This document shows positions 44,511 to 52,897 of a stretch of 64,000 nt of DNA, piece after piece; positions within the stretch are counted from its first letter, which is position 1; every line of letters starts with the position of its first letter. The position numbers and the translations under genes are program-made. A model generated the notes under the pieces. The model worked only from the letters and a program-made list of their open reading frames with translations. It did no database searches and had not been told where the DNA came from. This DNA comes from B30-G6 sp963701385 (GTDB taxonomy: Bacteria > Desulfobacterota > Desulfobacteria > Desulfobacterales > B30-G6): positions 1 through 64,000 of the forward strand of contig CAVOZW010000013.1 in assembly GCA_963701385.1 (NCBI GenBank), written 5' to 3'.

Positions 44511-45794
44511 ATGGATAATACAGATAAGCGCTATAAAGCGTACCTTGATATCTTGAAGGAAGAGCTTATCCCGGCAATGGGCTGTACGGAACCTATTGCT
44601 ATCGCGTATGCTGCTGCACGGGCAAGGGAAGTCCTTGGTCGGAAACCAGACCATGTCTTGATCGAAGTAAGTGACAACATTCTTAAGAACGTAAAAAGTG
44701 TAGTTGTCCCCAATACTGGGAACCTTAGAGGCATAGAAGCCTCAGCTGCGGCTGGGATCATTTCTGGTGATGCTGATAAAATCCTTGAGGTTATTTCATC
44801 TGTGGATGATGAAGGGCGAAGGGAAATTAAAGCCTTTCTTGAAAGCACCGAAATAAAGGTCTGCAAATCAAAAAGCAAAAAAACATTTTACTTACTTGTA
44901 ACTGTTTTTAGCGGGGGATCTAAAGCGTCTGTTCAGATTTCCGACTTTCATACCAATATAACTTTAATTATAAAAGATGATCAGATTATTTATCGGAATC
45001 AAACCTGTGACGAGATCAAGACTTCCAGCCTCACAGATCGTTCGGTTATGAATGTAAAAGATATTCTTGAGTTCGCTGAATCCGTAATGCTTTCAGACAT
45101 CGAAGATCTGTTGCAGAGGCAGATTGAATTTAATACGAAAATAGCGGCGGAAGGACTTAAAGGGAATTGGGGTGCAAACATTGGCTCCGTCCTGCTTGAA
45201 GTCTGGGGCGATGACATTAAGGTACGGGCAAAAGCACTGGCTGCTGCAGGGTCAGATGCCAGGATGAGTGGGTGTGAACTTCCGGTTGTGATCGTTTCGG
45301 GAAGCGGCAATCAAGGGATTACTGCTTCAGTTCCAGTGATCGAGTATGCTAAAGAACTGGGCGTTGAGAAAGAAGCCTTGATTAGAGCTTTAGTTGTGTC
45401 CAATCTTGTTACCATACATCAGAAAACAGGGATTGGGAGGTTATCAGCATATTGTGGCGTTGTTAGCGCTGGAGTCGGTGCGGGGGCAGGAATTACCTGG
45501 CTCCATGGAGGGCGGTACAAGGAAGTTGCACACACAATTGTCAATGCCCTGGCAACGGTATCTGGAATAATATGTGATGGTGCCAAACCTTCATGTGCTG
45601 CAAAAATTGCCACTTCGATCGAAGCAGGGCTTTTAGGTTTCCATATGTATCAAAGGGGGCAACAGTTCTATGGCGGGGATGGGATCGTCAAAAAAGGTGT
45701 TGAAAATACAATTGCCAACATCGGTAGGCTTGGCCGTGACGGAATGCGTGAAACCGATAAAGAGATTATACGTATAATGTTAGGAGATGAATGA
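44511..45794 (+). CDS. Cysteine desulfidase-like protein (UPF0597 / YhaM family)
   Basis: 427 residues of the UPF0597 family, related to the alpha subunit of L-serine dehydratase, with YhaM/CyuA-type L-cysteine desulfidases among its members. The N-terminal GCTEPIAIAYAAARAREVLG is diagnostic. Later parts include IGRLSAYCGVVSAGVGAGAG (cysteines that could ligate a 4Fe-4S cluster), GGRYKEVAHTIVNALATVSG and CDGAKPSCAAKIATSIEAG. It would release sulfide from cysteine. A CyuR-like regulator or transporter is not adjacent. The full length is normal. Confidence 0.85.
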   Translation: MDNTDKRYKAYLDILKEELIPAMGCTEPIAIAYAAARAREVLGRKPDHVLIEVSDNILKNVKSVVVPNTGNLRGIEASAAAGIISGDADKILEVISSVDDEGRREIKAFLESTEIKVCKSKSKKTFYLLVTVFSGGSKASVQISDFHTNITLIIKDDQIIYRNQTCDEIKTSSLTDRSVMNVKDILEFAESVMLSDIEDLLQRQIEFNTKIAAEGLKGNWGANIGSVLLEVWGDDIKVRAKALAAAGSDARMSGCELPVVIVSGSGNQGITASVPVIEYAKELGVEKEALIRALVVSNLVTIHQKTGIGRLSAYCGVVSAGVGAGAGITWLHGGRYKEVAHTIVNALATVSGIICDGAKPSCAAKIATSIEAGLLGFHMYQRGQQFYGGDGIVKKGVENTIANIGRLGRDGMRETDKEIIRIMLGDE

Positions 45795-45811
45795 CGCCCT
45801 AAATTTTTGCT

Positions 45812-45908
45812 GGTATACGAAAATAATCACAGCCGACCAAACCTTGCACTCATAGGCTCTTCAGTGGTATCGTGGCGATGGCCAGATGGTATCGGGGCTT
45901 AATTTTTA
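45812..45908 (-). repeat. Repeat A, copy A7 (inverted)
   Basis: The only copy on the minus strand. It reads GATACCATCTGGCCATCGCC, ACGATACCAC, then GCAAGGTTTGGTCGGCTGTG and ATTATTTTCGTATACC. The inner hairpin is TGGC/GCCA, where other copies have TGGT/ACCA or a mismatch, a covarying pair. Both ends of the full element are degraded. It follows the stop of the cysteine desulfidase gene by 17 bp and lies inside the 21-kb island. Confidence 0.65.
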
Positions 45909-46048
45909 CTTGACAAGTACAAAAATAGAGGACAGGCTAACCAAATGTAACTTATTAATTATAATAGAAAAATCAAGATTTGTTACGTCTTATCTCCATC
46001 TGTATTGGGATGATAATTTGTAAACAGCAAGAACCTATTAGGTAACAG

Positions 46049-46225
46049 ATGACTTATAATTTCGATCCTGACCGATGGTATGAAAATGAGCTTTTCGTAA
46101 TTCACTCAAAGTATAAATCTGGCCAAATGACCCAACAAGAATATGATAAGGAAGTTGAAGAACTTGATCGAAAGCATAAGATGATGTGGAAAAGGCTTGA
46201 TGGGTCTTACCAAATACCAAAGTAG
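46049..46225 (+). CDS. Small conserved protein with a charged helix (58 aa)
   Basis: 58 residues, MTYNFDPDRWYENELFVIHS, KYKSGQMTQQEYDKEVEELD, RKHKMMWKRLDGSYQIPK. The pattern FDPDRWYENEL ... WKRLDGSYQIP is one I recognise from small conserved proteins of Desulfobacterota. A long central amphipathic helix is predicted. Function unknown. It is short enough to be missed by gene callers. Confidence 0.65.
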   Translation: MTYNFDPDRWYENELFVIHSKYKSGQMTQQEYDKEVEELDRKHKMMWKRLDGSYQIPK

Positions 46226-46247
46226 AGATCTGAATTTTGGTATAACT

Positions 46248-46300
46248 ATGAACCGCAAAAGCGAGCGCATTCCCCGTAGCTTGCTGCGAGGTTCTTCAAT
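46248..46300. repeat. Repeat C (REP-like), copy 2
   Basis: GAACCGCAAAAGCGAGCGCA, then hairpin CCCCGTAGC-TT-GCTGCGAGG (46272-46291) and GTTCTTCAAT. It lies 23 bp downstream of the 58-aa gene's stop. One mismatch shows in the stem compared with copy 1. Confidence 0.7.
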
Positions 46301-46529
46301 ATTTTCAATAAATCACAATTTATCATACGTAGAGATTTATTAGCGAAGTCTTCAGTTGTTCAATTGGTTATTTTTTTGTCCCTATTTGGGATGTTATCAA
46401 GACGTCTATTGGATATTAAGAGTCAGTAGTGACATCTCCTACTCATCAACGACGTGAGGGGCCTCAAAAATACTGATACCATACTGTCAAGCGAAGTCCT
46501 GGCCAAAATGTCAGTCTTGTTAAGCCGAT

Positions 46530-46796
46530 TTATGATTCTGTCCTCCAAAAGCGAGTAGATACTAGATTGTAGAGCCAAGCAAAAATTGCACCTCCGATCA
46601 AACCATCCACAAATGCCCAGATAAATCCGATAAAACTGCCAACTGGAGATATGGTGAAGCCCAGATACAGGCGTCCAATTAAAGTCGGCTCACCAGTTGC
46701 CCCTTCAAAAGCGATTATCCACCAGGTCAATAAAAAAAGACCAAAGCCCCATACTATTCCGCAGGTAAGTGAAAACGCTTTGACATTTATTTTCAT
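46530..46796 (-). CDS. Small membrane protein, holin-like
   Basis: 88 residues with three hydrophobic stretches: SLTCGIVWGFGLFLLTWWII, PVGSFIGFIWAFVDGLIGG and AIFAWLYNLVSTRFW. The pattern WAFVDGLIGGAIFAWLYN matches small proteins sometimes labelled bacteriophage holin, but not a phage holin by context. It is the last gene after the slipin gene in the same direction and separated by 40 bp, so it may be part of that operon. Confidence 0.6.
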   Translation of the reverse strand: MKINVKAFSLTCGIVWGFGLFLLTWWIIAFEGATGEPTLIGRLYLGFTISPVGSFIGFIWAFVDGLIGGAIFAWLYNLVSTRFWRTES

Positions 46797-46836
46797 TTTG
46801 GCACCTTCCTTTTTTGGGTGGCTATGTGCAATTTAA

Positions 46837-47730
46837 TCACGAGATTTCATTTTCTCTTTTCTTCTCAGATAAAGCCGCAAGTCCACCGATAGCACCGAGG
46901 TTCATGGATTCCAATGCGGAGCTTGGAACGATTATCAATGATCCCTTTTCCTTCAGTCCTTCAAAAAGCATATTCATACCACGCAGTTGAAGTGCGACAG
47001 GATTGTCTTGGTATTGCTTACTGGCTTCCGCAAATTTTTCGGCAATTTCGGTTTCGGCTGTTCCGAGGATAATTCTGGCTTGGCGTTCTCGTTCAGCCTG
47101 AGCCTGTTTGCTCATGGCATCTGACAACGCAGATGGAATAACTATATCTTTTATCCCAACATTTTGGCAAGAAATCCCCCAAGGGTTCGTGTGTTCATCA
47201 AGAGTGTGCTGAAGATCTTCGGCAATTTTATCACGATTTTGCAAAAGATCTGCCAGCTCATGTCTACCGATAGTATCCCTTAAGCCAGTGAGAGTCATAT
47301 AGGTAACCGCTTGAACATATTCCCTCACTTCTAAGGCTGCCTTTTCCACATCCCAGACAGTCCAATAAACAACAGCGTCAACATCAACTGGCACCGTATC
47401 CTTTGTTAAGGTTTTTTCTGCGGTAATATCTGTTACCCTAACACGTTGATCGATATACTCATTTACTCGATCAATAATGGGAATTATTAGGAAGATTCCA
47501 GGTCCTCTCAGACCAAGAAATTTACCCATTCTAAGTACAACGGCTTTTTCCCATTGGTCAGCGATCCGTATCGAGGCTGCAATAACCAGCAGCACGAATA
47601 CAAGAATAGCAGCAATGCTCCAGTGGACCACATTTAATTGTTCCAGCAATAGTCCAGTGATTGCAGCAATAACTATTAGTGTTATGGAAATTGGATTGAT
47701 GCTCTTTTTTAATGTAGTATCTGGTTTCAT
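46837..47730 (-). CDS. Slipin / stomatin-like SPFH membrane protein
   Basis: 297 residues. Two hydrophobic segments at about 15-32 and 37-53 are followed by the SPFH domain: RIADQWEKAVVLRMGKFLGL, RGPGIFLIIPIIDRVNEYID, QRVRVTDITAEKTLTKDTVP and VDVDAVVYWTVWDVEKAALE. It ends with a coiled coil rich in Ala, Glu and Lys and a short C-terminal helix. Slipins scaffold membrane domains, often with an NfeD partner, which is absent here. It overlaps the upstream GntR gene by 4 bp, so it is coregulated. Confidence 0.88.
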   Translation of the reverse strand: MKPDTTLKKSINPISITLIVIAAITGLLLEQLNVVHWSIAAILVFVLLVIAASIRIADQWEKAVVLRMGKFLGLRGPGIFLIIPIIDRVNEYIDQRVRVTDITAEKTLTKDTVPVDVDAVVYWTVWDVEKAALEVREYVQAVTYMTLTGLRDTIGRHELADLLQNRDKIAEDLQHTLDEHTNPWGISCQNVGIKDIVIPSALSDAMSKQAQAERERQARIILGTAETEIAEKFAEASKQYQDNPVALQLRGMNMLFEGLKEKGSLIIVPSSALESMNLGAIGGLAALSEKKRENEIS

Positions 47731-48107
47731 CTCTTCCCCCTTTGTCTTTTTTTCAGTTCATCGATCATTTCCTCTGCGTTGAACCCATAACTGGAGGCGA
47801 TGCTTAAATATTCTGAACAGATGCTATCAAGTTTATTTTGTCGTTCTGATTTGGGTATTTGTATATTTGTCGAACCTATAAATGTACCTGTACCTTGCTG
47901 TGTTTCCAAAATACTTTGAATTTCAAGCTCCCTGTATGCTTTGCCGACGGTATTGAGATTGACCTTAAGCTGGACGGCTAAAGCTCTGACCGTTGGCAAT
48001 TGTTCGCCTACTTTTAAATCTCCACTTGCGACACCATAGCGGATTTGATCGATGATCTGCCGATAAAAGGGAACCCCAGATTTTGGATCTAATTTAAAAT
48101 CGATCAT
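47727..48107 (-). CDS. GntR family regulator, YtrA-like
   Basis: 126 residues. The N-terminal winged helix is of the GntR type: GVPFYRQIIDQIRYGVASGD, LKVGEQLPTVRALAVQLKVN and NTVGKAYRELEIQSILE. The short C-terminal helix (about 45 residues, ending YGFNAEEMIDELKKRQRGK) is the small dimerisation part of the YtrA subfamily, without an effector-binding domain. The coupled slipin gene and the upstream inverted repeat (48153-48176) make this a self-controlled operon. YtrA-like proteins respond to envelope stress. Confidence 0.85.
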   Translation of the reverse strand: MIDFKLDPKSGVPFYRQIIDQIRYGVASGDLKVGEQLPTVRALAVQLKVNLNTVGKAYRELEIQSILETQQGTGTFIGSTNIQIPKSERQNKLDSICSEYLSIASSYGFNAEEMIDELKKRQRGKR

Positions 48108-48152
48108 TATTAGTTACCTCTCCTGACTTCATATAAATACTTCTATTTAATT

Positions 48153-48195
48153 ATTGTTATAGTTAAATATAACAATAGATAAATATAGTTGTCAA
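48153..48195 (-). promoter_or_regulatory. Promoter and GntR operator of the regulator-slipin operon
   Basis: On the minus strand: -35 TTGACA (48195-48190), 17-bp spacer, -10 TTATAT (48172-48167). A perfect 9-bp inverted repeat, ATTGTTATA-N6-TATAACAAT, lies at 48153-48176 over the -10 region and 46 bp upstream of the GntR start. Overlap of the operator with the -10 is the usual repressor arrangement. The sequence itself shows both parts; binding by this GntR is inference. Confidence 0.75.
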
Positions 48196-48297
48196 GAAAT
48201 ATTTCTATCAGGCTAATTCAAAGAGAAGATATGAAGAGATGAAATCTTGAAAAATGGAGACAGAGTCAGGACTGATGAATGGCGAGATGTCCAGTTG

Positions 48298-48397
48298 GTC
48301 TTTCCGCCCTGTATGCGAATACGTTCAATCTCAGTGTTCCAGAAATATTCAAATTGGTCGTGATAATCTGTGTACAGTTCATGTTTCCGAATTTTGA
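48298..48397 (-). pseudogene. Truncated second copy of the 62-aa gene
   Basis: Codes RKHELYTDYHDQFEYFWNTE, IERIRIQGGK, matching the first half of the gene at 34445-34633, then diverges. The start codon position has ATT, not ATG. Together with the following HU-like gene the block 48298-48560 matches 34536-34800, so one block is a copy of the other. Confidence 0.65.
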
Positions 48398-48546
48398 TGC
48401 CCCCTTTTGTTGTAAGAAAACCGTTTCACCATATTTTGGAATGCAAATTACAACATGCGTTTGACAGATACGGTCACACTGGTGTAAATATTTTCAATAT
48501 TTTCCATCCGACACAAAAACAGACATTTCCCAAAGAAAGAATCCCC

Positions 48547-48834
48547 ATGAACAAAATCGGCCTCATCAAAACCCTCAGCACCACCACTGATATTCCCAAA
48601 ATTGAAGCAGCAAAGATTGTAAATCTTTTTTTCGACAAGTTGGCCGGCGCACTCGAAAAGGGTGATCGGGTTGAAATCCGTGGATTGTTTTCTTTTTATG
48701 CCAGGGAATATGAGGGGTACACCGGTCGGAATCCTAAGACTGGGGAGACGGTCGAGATTGCACCGAATAAATTGCCGTTTTTCAAATGTGGGAAGGGGTT
48801 GCGGGAACGGGTGGATACAGAACATCAAGATTAA
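48547..48834 (+). CDS. HU/IHF-family DNA-binding protein
   Basis: 95 residues: MNKIGLIKTLSTTTDIPKIE, AAKIVNLFFDKLAGALEKGD, RVEIRGLFSFYAREYEGYTG, RNPKTGETVEIAPNKLPFFK. The beta-arm GRNPKTGE is present. A ribosome site GAAAGAATCC precedes the ATG. It is divergent from the truncated 62-aa gene, a fixed pair seen also near 34.8 kb. It is the second complete HU/IHF gene of the island. Confidence 0.88.
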   Translation: MNKIGLIKTLSTTTDIPKIEAAKIVNLFFDKLAGALEKGDRVEIRGLFSFYAREYEGYTGRNPKTGETVEIAPNKLPFFKCGKGLRERVDTEHQD

Positions 48835-48860
48835 CACTTGCACCAAAATGGGTTGTAAAT

Positions 48861-49157
48861 ATGAAAAGAATATATGCGATTCTGTTTATTAGCTTGGTAT
48901 TTGTTTTATTATTCAATTTAAATACCTTTGCTCAAAAAGATAATGCTGAACACATTTCAATTATTTTGCCAACACAGAGTATTGCAAAATTTGTGACCCG
49001 GTTACTTCCATATGAGATAAATATGGGTGAAAACATCTCGGGGTCTTTTCTTATTAAATCCATAGATAATTTAAAAATTAATAAAATGACTATAGAGTTC
49101 AGACCCATCCCTCACATACGTGATAAAAATAAAATTCCTGTGGAAAACAGCAATTGA
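48861..49157 (+). CDS. Small exported protein of unknown function
   Basis: 98 residues from ATG 48861. The signal peptide MKRIYAILFISLVFVLLFNL ends near TFA-QKD. The mature part (HISIILPTQSIAKFVTRLLP, YEINMGENISGSFLIKSIDN) is beta-rich, possibly binding. Family not recognised. It follows the HU-like gene by 27 bp in the same direction. Confidence 0.55.
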   Translation: MKRIYAILFISLVFVLLFNLNTFAQKDNAEHISIILPTQSIAKFVTRLLPYEINMGENISGSFLIKSIDNLKINKMTIEFRPIPHIRDKNKIPVENSN

Positions 49158-49320
49158 CCAAATGCCATCCTTAATCAACAACACAGGATAAAATATGATC
49201 AACCGGGCATGTCATACTAAAATACAAAGCACCATTCATTCAATGGGTGAACGACGCTGACCCTTATAAAGATAACCCAGGAATTACACTCGAACGCTAT
49301 GCAAATTAGGAAATTATGAA

Positions 49321-49626
49321 ATGATAAACGTAATTGCATCAATACACATTAAAGAAGGCCTATTGTCAGAGTTTATTGAGATTTTCAAGACCAATATCCC
49401 AAAGGTTCTTGAAGAGAAGGGATGCGTAGAATATGTACCGACCATTGACATTCCTACAGATTTACCCCCTCAAGAATTGAACAATAATGTTGTCACAATA
49501 ATTGAGAAATGGCGTAGCTTAGAGGATTTACAGGCACATATGACAGCACCACATATGCTTGCATATAAGGAAAAGGTTAAGGATCTTGTTGATAAAGTGT
49601 CCCTTAAAGTGCTTATGGAAGCATAG
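49321..49626 (+). CDS. Antibiotic biosynthesis monooxygenase (ABM) domain protein
   Basis: 101 residues with the dimeric alpha-beta ABM fold of YgiN-like quinol monooxygenases: MINVIASIHIKEGLLSEFIE, IFKTNIPKVLEEKGCVEYVP, VVTIIEKWRSLEDLQAHMTA and PHMLAYKEKVKDLVDKVSL. The E-x-W region and the conserved His-Met at 70-72 fit. Upstream, 49215-49313, a frame reads KYKAPFIQWVNDADPYKDNP and stops at 49313, likely a remnant of another protein. Confidence 0.85.
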   Translation: MINVIASIHIKEGLLSEFIEIFKTNIPKVLEEKGCVEYVPTIDIPTDLPPQELNNNVVTIIEKWRSLEDLQAHMTAPHMLAYKEKVKDLVDKVSLKVLMEA

Positions 49627-50066
49627 CTGATGACATCGAAATTGGAATGCTCACTTGGAAACAGATTGGAACCATTAAAAGGTAACCGAAAAGGCCAGCA
49701 CAGTCTTGCGTTTGGGACGATTTTTTGAAATGGCGCCGCAATTTTAGCTAAATCTTCAAAACCGATTCGATCTTGAGGTAGCACAAGATTTACTGAAGGA
49801 CCGACTTGATAAGGAAATACATGCTCTCAGTTCAAATGTGGCTTGAGACATCTTAAAGTATTCCTGAAAGGGGTGCATATGGTGTGCACACAAACAAGTC
49901 TTTATAGGGTGAAGCCGGGTATTTTGAGGCAATTTGAAATTCTAGATCGGTTCAGGATTATATAAGTGGTTTCAGATTTCCGCTTACTGACGGCGGCTGC
50001 TCATGTTGCGCCACCCCTCGTCGGAGAATCGTTTCTCCCTGCCCAGACCCCAAGCTTTCATAGCTT
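49627..50066. other. Intergenic region, 440 bp, with a possible gene remnant
   Basis: On the minus strand about 49710-49825 an open stretch reads FPYQVGPSVNLVLPQDRIGF, EDLAKIAAPFQKIVPNA, which looks protein-like but has no start or ribosome site I can support. Otherwise no gene or repeat is seen. Confidence 0.35.
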
Positions 50067-51674
50067 TTAGATGCCATCAACCTTGATAATGACCAGCGTA
50101 ATATCATCTTCGGATTTTCGTCCCCGGGTGAACTGATTCAGTTCAGTGTAAACGGCGTTTAAAATATCGCCTGATCCGCCCGCAGCATATTGTTTGATGA
50201 TATTCCGAAATCGCTCTTTGCCAAACATGTCACCTTCGCTGTTGACGGCTTCCCAGATGCCGTCTGTGCCAACAGCTATAATCTGACCATTGACCAGTCC
50301 GCCCATACTGTTTTCCTGGTAGTCAAAATCCGCATTTACTCCCAGGGCGACACCGCTACCTTTCAATTCCTCAAAACTTTCCCGCTCGGGATCATATAAC
50401 AAGGCCGGGTCATGGCCGGCCCGGACCCAATCAATGCGCTTTTCCCTGGGATCAATTGTTAGATAAAAAAGCGTCATGAACATGCCGCTTTCTAAAACAT
50501 CTCGGGTTAAATGGCGGTTCATGGCCGTGATTATCTCTGAACTGGTTCCGGGCTGGGAAGCGCGCATCCGCAAAAAAGCCCGGGCCGTGGTCATCAACAG
50601 GGCGGAATCTACTCCATGGCCCGAGATGTCTCCGACCACAACACTAAACGGTCCCTTGCTGGAATCACGCCGCCAGAGAAAATCAAAGTAGTCACCGCCG
50701 ATTTCATCACAGGAAACGTTCTTGCCGGCAATATCAAGTCCCGGAACCTTTGGTTTTTCCTGGGGCAAGAGGCTTTTCTGGACTTCACCGGCCAGAGCCA
50801 GGGCTTTTTTGTGCTCGCTCATGTCGGTGACAAAGGCCATGTTGCCGATAACATTGCCCCTGTCGTCTCTGAGGGTGCTGCCGTGAATCAGAATCGGAAC
50901 CTGGCGGCCGTCCTTGGTCATGACGGCACCTTCGAGTTTTCGGTATTCCCTGGCCAGGATACTGACCTTGTTAATTTCCATAAATTGTTTGAATTCTTCC
51001 GTCGCCAGATCCAGGGGGGTTTTGCCGATGATTTCTTCGCGGGAGTATCCCAGCATATCGCAATAGGCATCATTGACATCCACAATCTGCAGGTTCTCAT
51101 CCATCAAAAGAAAGCCCTCGCCGGCGGTTTCGACAATTCGGCGAAATTTCTCTTCACTTTTGCGCACCTCTTCTTCCGCCAGTTTGCGCGCGGTAATGTC
51201 CACCAGGATGCCCTGATGGTGGGTTTTAATACCATTCTCGTCTCTGACGACCGACGTCTGGTCTTCCACCCAGCAAATCTCGCCGCTTTTCGTCACAATC
51301 CGATAGATTTGGGTGTACTCTTCCACATCCTTTTCGACGAAGTATTCGATTTCTTCGCGCAACTTTTCAATGTCATCCGGATGGACAATATCGCGAAAAC
51401 TAATTTTATGGTTCATAAACTCTTCAGCCGTATAACCTATCTGGCGAATGTTGTCAGAAACAAAAACCAGCCGCGGTTCATCACCGGCTAGTCGCCGAAA
51501 AAGGATCGCCGGGCTATTGTCGATAATTACCTCGGCCATGCGAAGGGCCTCTTTGGTCTGATCGCGGTCCAGGCATTCTTTTTCGAGCTCCCGGGTTCGC
51601 AGGTCAAAGCGGGCCCGCAATTCCTTGAGCTCCTCAACAAGCTCATCTTTTGTTTTGTCCTTATCAGATTTCAT
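50067..51674 (-). CDS. PAS-PAS-PP2C (SpoIIE/RsbU-type) serine phosphatase
   Basis: 535 residues from ATG 51674, where AGGGG lies 9 bases before. Order: N-terminal coiled coil (ELVEELKELRARFDLRTREL), PAS domain at 45-165 (IDNSPAILFRRLAGDEPRLV), second PAS at 172-292 with LLMDENLQIVDVNDAYCDML, and a SpoIIE phosphatase domain from 300: VSCDEIGGDYFDFLWRRDSS, VVVGDISGHGVDSALLMTTA, and the last DITLVIIKVDG. The Asp residues that bind Mn are present. Such proteins control anti-sigma partner switches or c-di-GMP pathways. No partner kinase or anti-sigma factor is adjacent; the HEAT-like gene precedes it. Confidence 0.88.
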   Translation of the reverse strand: MKSDKDKTKDELVEELKELRARFDLRTRELEKECLDRDQTKEALRMAEVIIDNSPAILFRRLAGDEPRLVFVSDNIRQIGYTAEEFMNHKISFRDIVHPDDIEKLREEIEYFVEKDVEEYTQIYRIVTKSGEICWVEDQTSVVRDENGIKTHHQGILVDITARKLAEEEVRKSEEKFRRIVETAGEGFLLMDENLQIVDVNDAYCDMLGYSREEIIGKTPLDLATEEFKQFMEINKVSILAREYRKLEGAVMTKDGRQVPILIHGSTLRDDRGNVIGNMAFVTDMSEHKKALALAGEVQKSLLPQEKPKVPGLDIAGKNVSCDEIGGDYFDFLWRRDSSKGPFSVVVGDISGHGVDSALLMTTARAFLRMRASQPGTSSEIITAMNRHLTRDVLESGMFMTLFYLTIDPREKRIDWVRAGHDPALLYDPERESFEELKGSGVALGVNADFDYQENSMGGLVNGQIIAVGTDGIWEAVNSEGDMFGKERFRNIIKQYAAGGSGDILNAVYTELNQFTRGRKSEDDITLVIIKVDGI

Positions 51675-51708
51675 GCTACCCATCCCCTAAAGCCAATTTT
51701 GTTTACCC

Positions 51709-52536
51709 TCAGTGGCGGAACTCGTCGTCTACATCATCATTCTCTATGTCTAAAAACACCTCGCTCATGGCCATGGCCTCGGAAGCCGCCTCGGCGATGT
51801 CTTCGTCCTCAGACTGGGTGAAGTCAATCAGGATTTGTGCTGCCTCTTGCGGACGGATGCTGGCGACTGCTTCGATGGCAGCCAGCAGCAGGTATTTTTC
51901 CGTATCCTTCGAGGTGATCAGGGCTGCAATGTGTGACCAGGCGGCGTCCACTTCCCAGTTTCCCGCGGCACAAACTGCCTCATAGAGAATGTTTTGGTTT
52001 TCGGTTTTCAGCACCTCTAAGATCTGCTCGTTGAACCCTCGGACAAAACGCATACAAAAGACGGCGGTGAGTCTCCAGAACTTGTCGGCGCAGGAATACG
52101 CCTCACGAATTGCGCTCTGATGCCAGTCCTGTGGGGCACGCACCGATGCCTCTAAGATCCGTTGTCGCACTTTCTCCGGAATATTGGTATCAAAATATAG
52201 CTTATTAAAGGACTCCTGGATTTCATGATATTTGTTTTCGGAAATGGGCACGTCGTCAAGATCCTCGAATCCATCTATAAAGGCGTATTCGAGAGCCGGC
52301 CCAATTGAAATTGCTGCCCTTCCGCGCAGACTGACCGAATTGTTGGCGTCGTTCACAATAGCAAGCAGTTCACTGGCGAGATCGTCATTGATGACTGTAG
52401 AATCGCCAGCCAACTCAGCGGCAAGCAGACGCTCGGATTCCTCGGTCTGGCTATCTCTAAGTGCCTTTAAAAAAATACTGTCGGCATCTTCCGGCCATTC
52501 CCAGGGCGGGGTGTCTTTGAAAATATTTAGATCCAT
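51709..52536 (-). CDS. HEAT-repeat-like acidic protein
   Basis: 275 residues from ATG 52536 (GAGGAGGGC upstream). N-terminal PPWEWPEDADSIFLKALRDS is followed by about five helical HEAT-like pairs (LLAIVNDANNSVSLRGRAAI, FWRLTAVFCMRFVRGFNEQI, LYEAVCAAGNWEVDAAWSHI, YLLLAAIEAVASIRPQEAAQ). It ends DEDIAEAASEAMAMSEVF and an acidic tail. Probably a protein-binding scaffold. A shortened version occurs at 29674-29907. It is separated from the PAS-PP2C gene by 34 bp, so they may be co-transcribed. Confidence 0.75.
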   Translation of the reverse strand: MDLNIFKDTPPWEWPEDADSIFLKALRDSQTEESERLLAAELAGDSTVINDDLASELLAIVNDANNSVSLRGRAAISIGPALEYAFIDGFEDLDDVPISENKYHEIQESFNKLYFDTNIPEKVRQRILEASVRAPQDWHQSAIREAYSCADKFWRLTAVFCMRFVRGFNEQILEVLKTENQNILYEAVCAAGNWEVDAAWSHIAALITSKDTEKYLLLAAIEAVASIRPQEAAQILIDFTQSEDEDIAEAASEAMAMSEVFLDIENDDVDDEFRH

Positions 52537-52670
52537 GTTGCCCTCCTCACGTTTTCTATTTGATTTCCCAATAATGATGGCTTTATAACGATTATCTGTA
52601 TATATCAATCTCATCATCTTTTTTGTCAAGCGATAGGAATAACGTGATAACTTGCTAAGCACTATCTATT

Positions 52671-52768
52671 GAAATTGTGCCCAAGTTATTACCGTCAATG
52701 CAAAATATTTATGAATAGTTCCAAACGAAACCAAAACCTGATTGAAAAATCGAAATAGAATCAACTGT
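52671..52768 (+). repeat. Shared left flank of tRNA-Phe fragment 3
   Basis: Second copy of the 98-bp flank (see 31363-31460): GAAATTGTGCCC, TTCCAAACGAAACCAAAA and AATAGAATCAACTG are shared. The second AATTGTGCCC unit has changed. Its equal length and its equal distance to the tRNA fragment indicate a common island end. Confidence 0.6.
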
Positions 52769-52804
52769 GTAATTACAATCTTTTCGAATTTTAAAAAATT
52801 CGGT

Positions 52805-52849
52805 CTGAAAATCCCCGTGTCGGCAGTTCGATTCTGTCCCTCGGCACCA
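52805..52849 (+). repeat. tRNA-Phe 3' fragment, attachment site copy 3
   Basis: Third identical 45-bp copy. It marks the right end of the 21-kb island. From here on the gene content looks like core chromosome. Confidence 0.88.
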
Positions 52850-52867
52850 AAAAGATCAACAAAAATG

Positions 52868-52897
52868 AAACTCCCCGGGGCAAGCCCCGGGGAGTTT
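52868..52897 (+). terminator. Rho-independent terminator after tRNA-Phe fragment 3
   Basis: Perfect hairpin AAACTCCCCGGGG-CAAG-CCCCGGGGAGTTT, followed by CATTTCTTC. It is the strongest stem of the three tRNA-linked terminators. The spacer 52898-53363 after it has no gene. Confidence 0.75.

Noticed and set aside
50616..51491. A 291-codon plus-strand open frame opposite the PAS-PP2C gene
   Set aside because: It is antisense to a well-supported multi-domain gene and has no recognisable domain.
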